This document shows, in pieces, positions 40,233 to 50,316 of a stretch of 64,000 bases of DNA. How positions within the stretch are numbered: the stretch's first letter is position 1; each line of letters starts with the position of its first letter. The notes beneath the pieces are model-generated. The model was not told the origin of the DNA. It did not search any database and worked only from the letters and a program-made list of their open reading frames with translations. Source of the stretch: Diacronema lutheri (taxonomy: Eukaryota > Haptophyta > Pavlovophyceae > Pavlovales > Pavlovaceae); contig JAGTXO010000046.1 of the NCBI GenBank assembly GCA_019448385.1, positions 186,001 through 250,000 on the forward strand. The letters run 5' to 3'. The position numbers were made by a program, and so were the translations under genes.

Positions 40233-43200
40233 TCACGGCCCGCGCAGCTCGAGCGCCTTCTTGTAGATGTTGCGCGCGGCGTTGAAGTCACGGTCAAAGA
40301 TGGTTCGGCACCACGCGCAGCGCACGAGCGTCTTGACGACGCGGTTGGTCATCGGGCTCGACGGGTCGTGCTTGCGCACGCGGACCTGCCGGCGCGTCTT
40401 GGTGAAGAAGTCGCAGCAGCTCTTGCCGTCGCACTTGCTGCAGTCCTGCGACGTGTAGCTCTCGTCGATGAAGCCGATCGTGTAGCCGCGCGCGCGGAAG
40501 GCGTCGACGATGCCCATCGTCTGCGACGGCATCTTGCCGCGCTCGTGCCACTTGCCAAACTTGGGGTAGTGCAGCTGCAGACTCCAGTCGCCGACCGCGA
40601 TCACGACCTCGCCCGGCCCGCCGTACGTCGCCGCGAACGCGTCGACCATCCTGCTGTGCGCGCGCTGGTGGTTGGAGTAGGCGTGCATGCGGTGCGTGCG
40701 GAACCACTCGTGCCCGTACGCGCCTCGCAGCAGCTCGCGCGCCTCGCGGCGCTCGTCCTCGTTGAGCAGCGGCGCGCCGTGGCCGTCGCGGCCCGCGAGC
40801 GCCTCCTCGAGCTGCGCGATCGAGCGGCGCTGCGGGTCGCCGCGCACGACCGTCATCTTCTTGCGCCGCAGCATCCGCTCCGTCGCGCGGCGCTCGCTGG
40901 CGAGCCGCCGGTGCCGCGCCGCCGACCAGCTGAGCGTGCGCGGACGCGTCGCGCCGAACAGCGCGCACGCCCACGCGAAGAAGAGCTTGTTCTTGCCCGG
41001 GTCGAACACGACGATCTGCTCGGGCGTGTAGCGGCGCAGCGTCTCGCGGTCGAGGTAGTCGGTGCGCCCGAGCTCGTCGCGCCCGCCAAGGCGACTCGCG
41101 AGCGGTGCGTCGCACGTGCGCAGGACGGACGCGGCCTTGCCGTCCGTCTGGATCGACGAGACGTGGCCACCCGCGCGGTTGGCGCGCCGGAGCGCGCGCG
41201 ACACGTCCATCTTGAACACCACGTTGAAGATGCGCGTGCGGTTGCTGCCTGCGGTGATCGGCCTCCCCGCGTTGCAGCCTCTGCCAAACGCCCGCACAAA
41301 GTCCTCGGTGCAGCGCAGCCACTGCTGGAGGAATTCGGCGTCGATGCGGAGGAAGTGGCCGACGATGAGGCTCTTCTTGCCCGGAAGGCGCTTCGGGCCG
41401 ATCGGCTTGTCGCCGTTGGCCTGCCGCGCGGCGTCGAGCACGCGGAGCATCGCCCTGTACCCGTCGCCCACGTTGTTGCTCTCGCCCGGCGGGCGATTGA
41501 GGTACCAACCCATGTTGTGGTCGCCATCGTAGTCGGCGTCAAAGAGCTCCCAAGCGGGCAGCACTTCGCGCAGCAGGTCGTCGTCGTCGCGCAGCGCCGC
41601 GGGCAGCGACGCGTCGTCGATCTGGCCGCGCCAGATGAGCCGCGTGCAGCGGCGGCGCGCGTGCCGCATCGTCTGTGCGGACAGCGCGCCGTTGCCGGCC
41701 GGCGGCGCGGCGAGCCCAGCCGCAGCAACCTGCTCGGCGCGCGTGGCCCTCGCGAGGTGCACCTTGACGAGCGCCTCGAGCGCGCCGTACAGGCCCGACG
41801 TGCGCACGTGGTTCACGTAGTTGGTCGTGAGCTGCGCGGCGAGGAAGCCAAGCGGCTCGCTCATGTACGCGACCTCGATCGGCCCGCCCGCCGCGAGCAC
41901 GGCGTGGTGCGCGCCGGCAAAGTCCGCGAGGTCAGCGCCGAGCTGGCCGTGCTGCGGAGGCGCGCCTGTCGCGTTTGCCCTCCGCGTCACGGCCCAGATG
42001 ACCGCCCTCCAGTAGGACTCCGTCCACACGGCGGGCAGCTCCTCGCCGGAGCGCAGCGCGCGCTCGGCAAAGTCGACGCCGACCTCGATCGCGAGCGCGG
42101 CGATGCGGTCAAATTTGACCGCAAAGTCCTGCAGGCGCTGTAGGTAGGCGGGGCGCACGATGGTCTTCAGCTGCAGCTTGATGGACTGGGCGCGGTCCGC
42201 GTCGTCGAGCGCGTTCGTCCGCTGCGTGGCGCGCACGTGCCGCCGCCGCTTCCGCGGTGGCCCGCCACCACGCCCGCCACCGCCGCCGCCGGCGCCGCCA
42301 CCGCCGCCACCGGCGCCGCGTCCGCCGCGTCCGCCGCGTCCGCCGCGTCCGCCACGCCCGCCGCGCCCACCGCGCCCGCCGCCGCGCCCGCCGCCGCGCC
42401 CGCCACCGCCGTCGCCGCTGTCGGAGTCAGAGTCCGAGCCCGCGTAGAGGGATTCGCCCGAGGAGGAGGCGTCAGAGGAGGCGTCAGCGCAGCTGGTCGC
42501 ACCGGTGGCTGCACGGCTCGCGCGCTCATCGCCGCCCGTGGCAGCGCAGCCGTGCGCGCAGCGCGCACCGCACGCGCGGCGCGACGGCATGCGCGGCGCA
42601 CGCGCGCCCGCCGTTGCGCGTGCGTCGGCAGCAGCGGCGGGCGGCAGCGGCGAGCGGTCGGCGCGAGCTGCGCCGGCGCGCGCCTCCGCCTCGCCGCCAT
42701 CGGCGCACGCTCGTGGCGCGCCCGGCTCGCACTCGCCACACACTTCGGCCTCGGCGTGCGGCGCGGGCTCGGCGGCAGGCGGCGCGGCGGCCGGCAGCGG
42801 CGCGGCGGGCGCGGGCAGCGCGGCGGCGGCGCTGCGCGCAGCGTCGGAAGCGCGCGCAGCCGCCGCCGCCGCGAGCTGCACGGCAGTGCGCATGCGTGGC
42901 TGGCCCATCTCGTCGCAGTTCTTGGCGTACAACTTGTCCTGCTCGGCGAGGTGGGCCATCACCATGTCGGTCCTGTGCGCGCCGACGTAATGCTCCAGCC
43001 GCTCGATCCCGCCTTGGTAGAGGTAGCGCCGAAAGTCGCATCGCGGCTCGGAGAGGAGGAACGGCGGCCAAACGCGCGGCGGTTGCTCGCGCGGCGGCAC
43101 GCGCGAGCGCGAATCGCAGCGCGACCCGCGTCCGCCGGCGGCGTGTGGAGGCTCGCACGCGCCGTACTGCGCGCACGGCTCGGGCGCGGGCGCGGACGCC

Positions 43201-43271
43201 TCGTCGCTCGCTCGCGCGCAAGCGTCCGCGCCGCGCGCAGGCTCGTGGCGGCGGCGGCCGCCGCCGAGCAT
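40233..43271 (-). CDS. Fanzor RNA-guided nuclease (eukaryotic TnpB relative)
   Basis: The open frame starts with a TTG at 43319; the first ATG is at 43271 (1012 residues). Residues 1-280 are low complexity apart from RRYLYQGGIERLEHYVGAHR. An RGG tract (42290-42420) and basic PPRKRRRHVR follow, suggesting RNA binding and nuclear import. The helical REC/WED-like part starts at QSIKLQLKTIVRPAYLQRLQ. The RuvC core is complete: Asp in IVVFDPGKNKLFFAW (codon 41001-41003), Glu in GFIDESYTSQDCSKC (40461-40463), Asp in IFDRDFNAARNIYKKA (40287-40289). The zinc ribbon is CSKC...CAWC. These are the Fanzor/TnpB (OrfB) signatures. No transposase is visible beside it. In known systems the protein uses a guide RNA from its own 3' flank to cut DNA. 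Confidence 0.85.
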   Translation of the reverse strand: MLGGGRRRHEPARGADACARASDEASAPAPEPCAQYGACEPPHAAGGRGSRCDSRSRVPPREQPPRVWPPFLLSEPRCDFRRYLYQGGIERLEHYVGAHRTDMVMAHLAEQDKLYAKNCDEMGQPRMRTAVQLAAAAAARASDAARSAAAALPAPAAPLPAAAPPAAEPAPHAEAEVCGECEPGAPRACADGGEAEARAGAARADRSPLPPAAAADARATAGARAPRMPSRRACGARCAHGCAATGGDERASRAATGATSCADASSDASSSGESLYAGSDSDSDSGDGGGGRGGGRGGGRGGRGGRGGRGGRGGRGGRGAGGGGGGAGGGGGGRGGGPPRKRRRHVRATQRTNALDDADRAQSIKLQLKTIVRPAYLQRLQDFAVKFDRIAALAIEVGVDFAERALRSGEELPAVWTESYWRAVIWAVTRRANATGAPPQHGQLGADLADFAGAHHAVLAAGGPIEVAYMSEPLGFLAAQLTTNYVNHVRTSGLYGALEALVKVHLARATRAEQVAAAGLAAPPAGNGALSAQTMRHARRRCTRLIWRGQIDDASLPAALRDDDDLLREVLPAWELFDADYDGDHNMGWYLNRPPGESNNVGDGYRAMLRVLDAARQANGDKPIGPKRLPGKKSLIVGHFLRIDAEFLQQWLRCTEDFVRAFGRGCNAGRPITAGSNRTRIFNVVFKMDVSRALRRANRAGGHVSSIQTDGKAASVLRTCDAPLASRLGGRDELGRTDYLDRETLRRYTPEQIVVFDPGKNKLFFAWACALFGATRPRTLSWSAARHRRLASERRATERMLRRKKMTVVRGDPQRRSIAQLEEALAGRDGHGAPLLNEDERREARELLRGAYGHEWFRTHRMHAYSNHQRAHSRMVDAFAATYGGPGEVVIAVGDWSLQLHYPKFGKWHERGKMPSQTMGIVDAFRARGYTIGFIDESYTSQDCSKCDGKSCCDFFTKTRRQVRVRKHDPSSPMTNRVVKTLVRCAWCRTIFDRDFNAARNIYKKALELRGP

Positions 43272-44420
43272 CGCGAGGGCGGCGGTGTGCAGCCGCGTCG
43301 TCGCCCACACCTGCGCCAACGCGCTGGCAGCCGCGATCGCGCCGTCGCGTTAAACGCCTCCAGCGAGCGCCCACTCGCACGCGGCGCGCGCGCTCAGCTT
43401 GGCAAGCAAGGCGAGCCCGGCGGCGATTGGCGGGAGCGCGACGGCCGCGCAGCGGCCGGCCATGCACGCGCTTGAGCACGCCAGCCCTGCGCGGCACAGC
43501 GCGAGCGCTGTAGCGCGCGCGCCGCGCGCAGGCTCGTGGCGGCGGCGGCGGCCGCCGCCGAGCATCGCGAGGGCGGCGGTGTGCAGCCGCGTCGTCGCCC
43601 ACACCTGCGCCAACGCGCTGGCAGCCGCGATCGCGCCGTCGCGTAAAACGCCTCCAGCGAGCGCCCACTCGCACGCGGCGCGCGCGATCAGCTTGGCAAG
43701 CAAGGCGAGCTCGGCGGCGATTGGCGGGAGCGCGACGGTCGCGCAGCGGCCGGCCATGCACGCGGCTGAGCACGCCAGCCCTGCGCAGCACAGCGCGAGC
43801 GCTGTAGCGCGCGCGCCGCGCGCAGACTCGTGGCGGCGGCGGCGGCCGCCGCCGAGCATCGCGAGGGCGGCGGTGTGCAGCCGCGTCGTCGCCCACACCT
43901 GCGCCAACGCGCTGGCAGCCGCGATCGCGCCGTCGCGTGAAACGCCTCCAGCGAGCGCCCACTCGCACGCGGCGCGCGCGCTCAGCTTGGCAAGCACGGC
44001 GAGCCCGGCGGCGATTGGCGGGAGCGCGACGGCCGCGCAGCGGCCGGCCATGCACGCGCTTGAGCACGCCAGCCCTGCGCGGCACAGCGCGAGCGCTGTA
44101 GCGCGCGCGCCGCGCGCAGGCTCGTGGCGGCGGCGGCGGCCACCGCCGAGCATCGCGAGGGCGGCGGTGTGCAGCCGCGTCGTCGCCCACACCTGCGCCA
44201 ACGCGCTGGCAGCCGCGATCGCGCCGTCGCGTTAAACGCCTCCAGCGAGCGCCCACTCGCACGCGGCGCGCGCGCTCAGCTTGGCAAGCAAGGCGAGCTC
44301 GGCGGCGATGGGCGGGAGCGCGACGGTCGCGCAGCGGCCGGCCATGCACGCTGCTGAGCACGCCAGCCCTGCGCAGCACAGCGCGAGCGCAGCGGCGCGC
44401 GCGCCGCGCGCCGCTCGCGC
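43230..44420. repeat. 294-bp tandem array, about four units
   Basis: The word AGCATCGCGAGG recurs at 43267, 43561, 43855 and 44149, a strict 294-bp period (98 codons). On the minus strand each unit reads LAQVWATTRLHTAALAMLGG then a hydrophobic segment (AALALCCAGLACSAACMAGR) and ends ACEWALAGGV. At that point two units have GTTAAAC (stop) and two have GTAAAAC or GTGAAAC (open). The top unit is the 3' end of the gene at 44882. The bottom unit is truncated at about 43230 and passes directly into the Fanzor frame. Confidence 0.92.
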
Positions 44421-44882
44421 GCGCGGCGGCACGCGCGCGCTCGTGCAGAGCCGGCGGCGGCAGAGCCGCCTCGCCCGCCGCCGCGCTGCGAGCGCCTCCT
44501 GCCGGCGCTCCCGCCGGCTGCGTCGGCGCTCGTGCACGATCGACGCGAACGGCGACGGCGGCGGCCGCGACGCCTGCGCCGTGCGGCGCGCGCCGCCGTC
44601 GGGCGGCGCGTACGTGCGGCCGTCCTTGGCGTCGGCGAGCAGAGCGGAGGATGCGGAGCGCGCCACGATGCCGCCGACGTTGCGCAGGCTCGGAACGACG
44701 GTGCCGCCGGCGAGCATGTCGGCGGGCCGCAGCGCGACGACTGAGACGGCGTCGGCGAGAGGCGAGGCCGAAGACGAAGACGCGGAGAGGGCGAGCGGCG
44801 CGGTCTCGAGCAGCCCTGTGCCGCGCGCCGCGCCAAAGCAGGCGGCGATGGCGAGCGTGACGGGCACGAGCCGCGCCGTCAT
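44232..44882 (-). CDS. Signal-peptide protein, unknown; parent of the 294-bp array
   Basis: 216 residues from the ATG at 44882. Signal peptide RLVPVTLAIAACFGAARGTG. The middle is Ser/Ala-rich with VVALRPADMLAGGTVVPSLR, then an Arg-rich stretch (about residues 120-165), then a hydrophobic Cys-containing segment (ALALCCAGLACSAACMAGR) and the end ACEWALAGGV. The last third equals one unit of the downstream array. No family recognised. Its stop lies in the array, and read-through of homologous sequence in the next units would give a longer repeat protein (open frame 43350-44153). Confidence 0.5.
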   Translation of the reverse strand: MTARLVPVTLAIAACFGAARGTGLLETAPLALSASSSSASPLADAVSVVALRPADMLAGGTVVPSLRNVGGIVARSASSALLADAKDGRTYAPPDGGARRTAQASRPPPSPFASIVHERRRSRRERRQEALAARRRARRLCRRRLCTSARVPPRARAARGARAAALALCCAGLACSAACMAGRCATVALPPIAAELALLAKLSARAACEWALAGGV

Positions 44883-45532
44883 GGTCGAGCGCCGCCGAAC
44901 TGGGTGGATGGCGGCGGCGGCGGGTCGAACACACAGCGCGCCGCAAGTCCGGACGGTTTGAGTGTGCGTCCGGCGGATGTACGAGGCCGGTTCGAGTGTG
45001 CGTCGAGTCGGAACAGCGGAGCGTGCCGCCGCCCCGCTTGCCGAAAGCGCGTCCGCGCGGCGATACTCACGATGCGGTCGACCGCGCACGCGCGCCGAGC
45101 GCCCGGGCATGGTCTCAGTGCTGCCAACCGACTCGGGCGTGGACGCACACTCGTACGAGTATGCGGCCGCGCCCGAGTCGTACGTTAGCCGGACGGGGCA
45201 ATGTCCGGGCCCAGACGCAGGCCGAACATTGCGTCTGGGCCCAGGAGTTTGGACGGGGCAATGTCCGGGCCCAGACGCAGGCCGAAATCGTGGGCACCGG
45301 TGTATGTGCTTTGCGATGCGCCCATTGGTGTGCCCGCCGGTGAAGAGCGAGACGCCCAGCTTGATGAGCTTCATCTCACCCGTCCGAGGGTCGGCCTGCG
45401 TCTGGGCCCGGTGAAGAGCTGGACGGCATGAGAAGTCGGCACGGTTGCCGCCGGCTGACGTGGCAACGTGCTGGAACGCGAACTTTGACCCGCTCGCGCA
45501 CGTGTGCTCGACCCTCTTTGCGCCCCGGTGCG
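44883..45532. other. Intergenic stretch with dyads and direct repeats
   Basis: No gene supported. 45192-45289 holds a 34-bp direct repeat (GACGGGGCAATGTCCGGGCC and on) with an inverted partial copy (TGCGTCTGGGCCCAGG) between the two. 45149-45160 is the palindrome ACTCGTACGAGT. GAGTGTGCGTC recurs at 44959 and 44994. Confidence 0.4.
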
Positions 45533-47252
45533 TCACAGGCGTGGCAGCGTCGCTGGCACGCCACCATCCCGCCACTCGCACGGCGAGTGGGTTGGGGTAG
45601 GTCCTCGCCAGGCGCGACGGACAAGAGCAGCTTTCGCGACGCCGTAGCCGGGCGTCGTCCGCTGAACCGCATCGCAGGGCTCGGCGTTGACGCCTTCGGC
45701 ATCACGCGAGGGCTTGCTATCGGCTGACTCGCCACGCGAAGGCTTGCTATCGCCGAGCGCGATGGCGAGCCCTCGCGCGCGCCCCGCCGGCGCGGCGGCC
45801 CACGATGCGCGCGGTCGCATCGCGTGTGCTGCAACTTCCGCGTCGAGTGCGTCGATGTGCGCCTCCACGGCCGCCGATTCCGATTTGAGCGCCCGGCACC
45901 GACCACGCGCCGGCCGCTTACGTCGTCATAGCAGGCGAGCGCCCGGCCTTTACGAATTCCGCGGGCCACCCCCCCCCCCCCCCTTCCACCCCCCCCCCCC
46001 CCCCCCCCCTCTTCCTTGCGCGCGCGCTTCTCCGGTCGAGACGCACCGAGCTCCTCATCGCTCGGCCGCGCGCTGCCAAGCGCCGCGACAACACCGTCCT
46101 TGATCTGGTCGAGCGACCTGTTGTTTTGGAGCACGCACAGCGTGGTCGCGAGCTTGCGCGTGTTTGCCTTATTGAGCCCCCGCACATGCACAGCTCCGCC
46201 CTCTTTCGCAAGCTGCAGCAGCTCGTCGGTTCGTGCGTTGACGGTGGGAGCGCGGGCTGCTGCAGCTGGCACCGCAGCGGTAGGCAGCGCGGAGACGCCG
46301 TGCATGGCTCCTGGAAAGAGCCGCGGCGCGGAAGCGTAGTAGGGCGGCTGCGCAAAGGCACATGCGTGTGCGCAGCCTGCACTCGTTTCGCGACGGGCGG
46401 GGATTGGGGCGGCGCGGTCAGGGCAAGGCCCCCTCGCGCTCGAGGCGCAAAAGGCGCGCGTGAACTGGAGAAGCGACGGCGTTCGAGCGTACCTGCTGTG
46501 GGAGGACGCACCGAGCGCGCGAGGACAGGCGTCAGGTGCTGGCGCTGAAACTCGAGCGCGAGTAGCGACGCGGGCCCGGCCGCGACCGGCGCGCCCTCCT
46601 CTGATTCTGCACACGGCAAACGCGGGAGCACAAGGCGAGGGGGCGCGCTGGTGAGCAGCGTGTGGCAGGAGTGCTCGCAGCGGCGTGTGCCCGCACCTGC
46701 CCGCGCCGCTTCGCGTGATGACCTGCCCGTCACGGCCGCGTCGATGGACGCAGCAGCATGCTGCTCCGAGGCCGCGCGCGAGATGCTGCGGAAGGCACCG
46801 GCCGACGGGATGCTGATTTCCGGCGGCACGCCAGCGCCAGCGGGCTGTGAGTAACGCTGCAACAACGCGGAGGTGTAGTGCGCCTGCGCCGCCTTGAACA
46901 CGGCGCCCTCGTTCGTCGATCCACAGGTGTAGATTGCGGTCGCCAGGCATTCCACCGCAAGCGCGCGCTCCGCTCGCCACGGATATCGCGGCTCGACAGC
47001 GTTGGTACTGGATTGGAAGAGGTGGCCCTGCGCGGCTTTTGCGTGCAGGCTCTGCTTGCCGGCGCGCGGCTGCTGCGAGGGCGGCGGCGACTGCTGCGAG
47101 AACGGGCTCTGCTGCTGCGAGGGCGGCTGCGGCGATTCGGATGAGAGCGGCGATGCCTGCAACGCCGCAAGCCTCATGTGCGCCCGCGCCTCCACGAGCT
47201 CGTCAAACTCGCGCCGCGCCGCACGATTGTCCGGCTCGTACTTCCAGCCCAT
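45533..47252 (-). CDS. Unknown accessory-region gene, at least three exons
   Basis: First coding block from about 47252 (MGWKYEPDNRAARREFDELV; then a Gln/Ser/Pro-rich stretch and PRYPWRAERALAVECLATAI) to about 46740. Second block 46311 to about 46010, preceded by a good acceptor (CTCTTTCCAG): MHGVSALPTAAVPAAA, then ARTDELLQLAKEGGAVHVRG and NKANTRKLATTLCVLQNNRS, ending in a basic EKRARKEE. Third block about 45910 to 45533: SESAAVEAHIDALDAEVAAH, a 10-residue duplication (DSKPSRGESADSKPSRDAEG) and a stop at 45533. Two poly(dC) runs (15 and 21 C) sit between blocks two and three. The second block has the feel of a small helical DNA-binding domain (SAP/LEM-like), but I cannot name it. Exon borders are approximate. 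Confidence 0.4.
45969..46009. repeat. Two poly(dC) runs, 15 and 21 nt
   Basis: Runs at 45969-45983 and 45989-46009 separated by TTCCA, inside a probable intron of the minus-strand gene. Confidence 0.9.
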
Positions 47253-47312
47253 CGGCTCGTAGTGGGCGTGGTCCGCGCCAATGCCACCCGCAGGATCGGC
47301 AAAAGACGCCAC

Positions 47313-50255
47313 TTAAAGCTCATTGAAGGCGTACGCGAGGCCGTCCATTGCCATGCCCGCAGGCGGCGGGAACGGGTCGTGCAAGCAGCCGCGCGAGACG
47401 CATGACCTCAAAGAGGCGAGCGACTCGAAGGTGTCGAGAACACGGCCAGACCCCTTTCCCTTGGGGGGGCGCACAGGCGACAAAGTGCGCTGCTCCTCCG
47501 TGAAGATCGTCCACTTGAGCTCGAGCGCGTCCAGCTGCGCCGCAGCCTCAGTCGGCGCACGCGTCGCCATCCGGACCGCACCATTCCTTCTGTACTTGCA
47601 AAGGTTGGACAGCACAGACGCCTTCGCCGTTGCCACGTCGCTGCGCGCCTGCAGAGCCACGTGCTGCGCGACGGCATCGACGTCCGGCATCTGCGCTTCG
47701 AATAGCGCGGCGGCGAGGTCCCGCTTGAAGGCGGTCGCGTACTCTTGGTTGGCGACGTGGAGCGTGTCACCGGTGCGCTTGCAAGCGTGGAAGGGGTGGA
47801 GCAAAGGGCGCCGCGTGACGTTGTCGAAGAGGTCGACCAGGACGTGCTGGCTCAGCGGCGCCTGCGTGCACCTAAGGCAGCACAAGTCTGGGTACCACAC
47901 CGTGACGCCCGCCAACGTGCCCATGCGCTCGAAGCGCGCGCGTAGCCGGAGGAGCGCGGCGAGAAGCTCTCCCTCCGACGTGCATAACAACTGTGCGGAT
48001 GTTGTCCGGTGTGATGGGCGAGTTGAGCGCATCGACGCGCATGAAGGGAGGCCACTCGCTGCGGTCGGCCCCGACTACGAGCGGCACCGAGCTCGGCAGA
48101 AAGTCGTGGAGCGTCGTCTGCCGATGCTGCGCGCGCCGTGAGCGCTCGGCATGCTGCTCTCGCTCGACGAAGCGCAGGTACTCGCCCTCCGCAAGAGGCC
48201 GGCTAAGGAGGATCGACGCCGACAGCTGCTCTGCAAGCTTCGACATTGCACATGTCGAGATGAAAAAGTGTTGTGCGAGTCGCATCGTGACGGCGCCGAC
48301 GGCCATGAGCATGATCTCGGCGTATTTATGGCGGACAGCAAGAGGCATGTAGTCGGGCTTGTCGAGGAGTGAGCTCAGCGCTGCCTGCGCGCCGCGCGCC
48401 TTGCAGTGGATCACCTCGCTGAACAAGCATATCGTGCTGCCAAAGTCGTAGACAAAGCGGGCGGCCGTCATCGGCGTGCGGCAGATCGATTCGTTGCTCA
48501 TGCACTTGGGGCACGGGCAGATGATCAGCTGCGGGTCGCCATCGACGCGGAAGCGCGAGTCCGCGGCGCATTCGGCACGGAAGTAGACGTGCGGCGCGAC
48601 AATGACGCACCTCATGTGCGGCGGCATGGCGAACGCATCGCGCGCCTCAGCTCGCGTCTCTGCTGTCCACCCGCCCGGCGGGTTGCGCAGCAGCGCCGTG
48701 ACGGCGGGCGCCGGCGGCGTGTAGAATGGGCACTCGGGCATAGTCTGCGCCAGCATGGCACGCATAGCCTCCCCAATCAGATTGCCGCCGCGCTGCTCGA
48801 GGACAAGCTCTCCGCGCCGCACGCCAGCGGAGCCGCGAAGCTCGACGAATGGCAATTTGCCGCCGACTTTGAGGCGGAGCGTATCGAGCTCCAGGCTCGC
48901 CAGCTGCCGCTCTCCGTCGTGCGAGAAGAGCAGACGCTTGGCGTCAAGCTCGCGCGTCGAGTCGGCAGCGCGAGGGACGGCGGTGGGCGGTGCCGTCAGC
49001 GGCCAGGCGGCGAGCCGCCTCGGTGGAGCGAGCGCCGGCTGCGCGCTCGCCGGCGCGGGCGGCATGCCCGCAGAGGCGGCAGGCGGCACGCCCGCGAACG
49101 TCCCACCCGCGTCCGCTGCCGGCGCGCAGCCCGCCGGCACGGTTGCTGCGGCGCGCGCGGGTGGCGGCAATTCGAGCGCAGGCGGGGAGAGCGCCTACAT
49201 TGCCGAGCCGCAGCCGCTCGCCGCGTGCGAGGCTGACTGCGCAGCCGGCTGCGCGAGCGTCACGTGCGGAAGCGGCGCGCGCGTGGCGGCGTGGTGCTCG
49301 GCAGCACATGCGGCGCTCCCGTCTCCGGTCGACTGCGAGTGCTGCTCCGGCAACTGCGCGGGCTGCGACGCCACTTGACCGCCTACCCTTCCGCCGAAGT
49401 GCGCTTGCCGCCGCTGCAACGCAGCGACCCTCTTCTGCTCGGGGAGCACACGCTGCGCGTCGGTGAGACTCGACTGCTCGACAACTCGCCTCGGCGGCGC
49501 GGGCATCGGCGCGTTGGCGGCGGAGGTGGCGGCGCCGCCGCCGCCGAAGCCGACGACCGGCAAGTCCATCTGCACGTCGGGGCCGAAGGGGTCGGCGATC
49601 TCGTCCCACGCGGTCTCGTCTTTCCGCTGGGAGCGCTTCCGACGCTGTCTCCTCGTAGAAGAAGCGCTTCTCCATGGGCGCGATGATGCGCTCGGGCCAG
49701 CCCGCGCGCTCGGTTGTCGCGAATTTGCCGCACGGCGTGGGGTGGAAGTGCACGTGGACCTTCTCCTCGCCGCCGAGGTGCGCGCAGGCGTAGGCGCACG
49801 AAGAAGCTGGACGTATGAAGGAAGCAGGGACGGCGCAGCGAGCGGGATTCGCGCGCTTCGGCTGGACCTGCGCAAACGAGCGCGCGCGCGCGCGTCGGCG
49901 AATGGGCGCGCGCGCGCGCGCGCCCGGGGGGGGGGGGGGGGGGGGGGCGCGGGGGGGGGGGGGGGGGGGGGGGGGGCGCGCGCGCACACGTGGTCGGCGT
50001 GCGCGCGCGCGAAATTACGGCTTGGCGTAAGAGGGTGTGGCGCGTGCGAGTCAGGGCTTGCGAGGCAGGAATCAAGGGCAACAAGAGCGCACGAAGGCAG
50101 CAGGAGCGCGCGCGCGCCGGGCGCGTGTGACGCGTCGTGAGGGCGATCGAGAGCGGCGCAGCGGCGCGCGTGCGTGCCTTTGCGCAGATGATGCCCTCCA
50201 AGGCAAGCTTGGCGACGTCAAGGTTCGGCGAAATGCCGTACACGCTGCCGGTCAT
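47313..50255 (-). CDS. Unknown Cys-rich protein of transposon type
   Basis: Probable first exon at 50255 (MTGSVYGISPNLDVAKLALE). Further coding blocks: HPTPCGKFATTERAGWPERI (about 49730), DETAWDEIADPFGPDVQMDL (about 49590) and the main part from about 49060 to 47313. The main part holds two Cys clusters (CPCPKCMSNESIC; CCLRC), FVYDFGSTICLFSEVIHCKA, then LLDKPDYMPLAVRHKYAEIM and helical sequence to FNEL. This order (paired Cys, a conserved C in a V-x-D-F/L segment, then L-x-x-P-x-x-V/A-x-x-K) recalls from memory the DUF6729-type proteins found near eukaryotic DNA transposons. The frame moves between blocks. An intron accounts for the first; the change near 48.0 kb may be an indel. Long poly(dG) runs lie in the first intron. 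Confidence 0.4.
49926..49976. repeat. Two poly(dG) runs, 22 and 26 nt
   Basis: 49926-49947 and 49951-49976 separated by CGC, flanked by GCGCGC alternations on both sides. Confidence 0.9.
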
Positions 50256-50316
50256 GGTCGCGCCGGCGCTCTCTCGCCGGAGCGCACACCGCGCGCTCAC
50301 GCGGGCTACCAGGTTT

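Noticed and set aside
42526-44946. 806-residue Arg-rich minus-strand ORF across the Fanzor 5' part and array
   Set aside because: It is a shadow frame: Arg content is extreme, and it overlaps better-supported frames of Fanzor and the signal-peptide gene.
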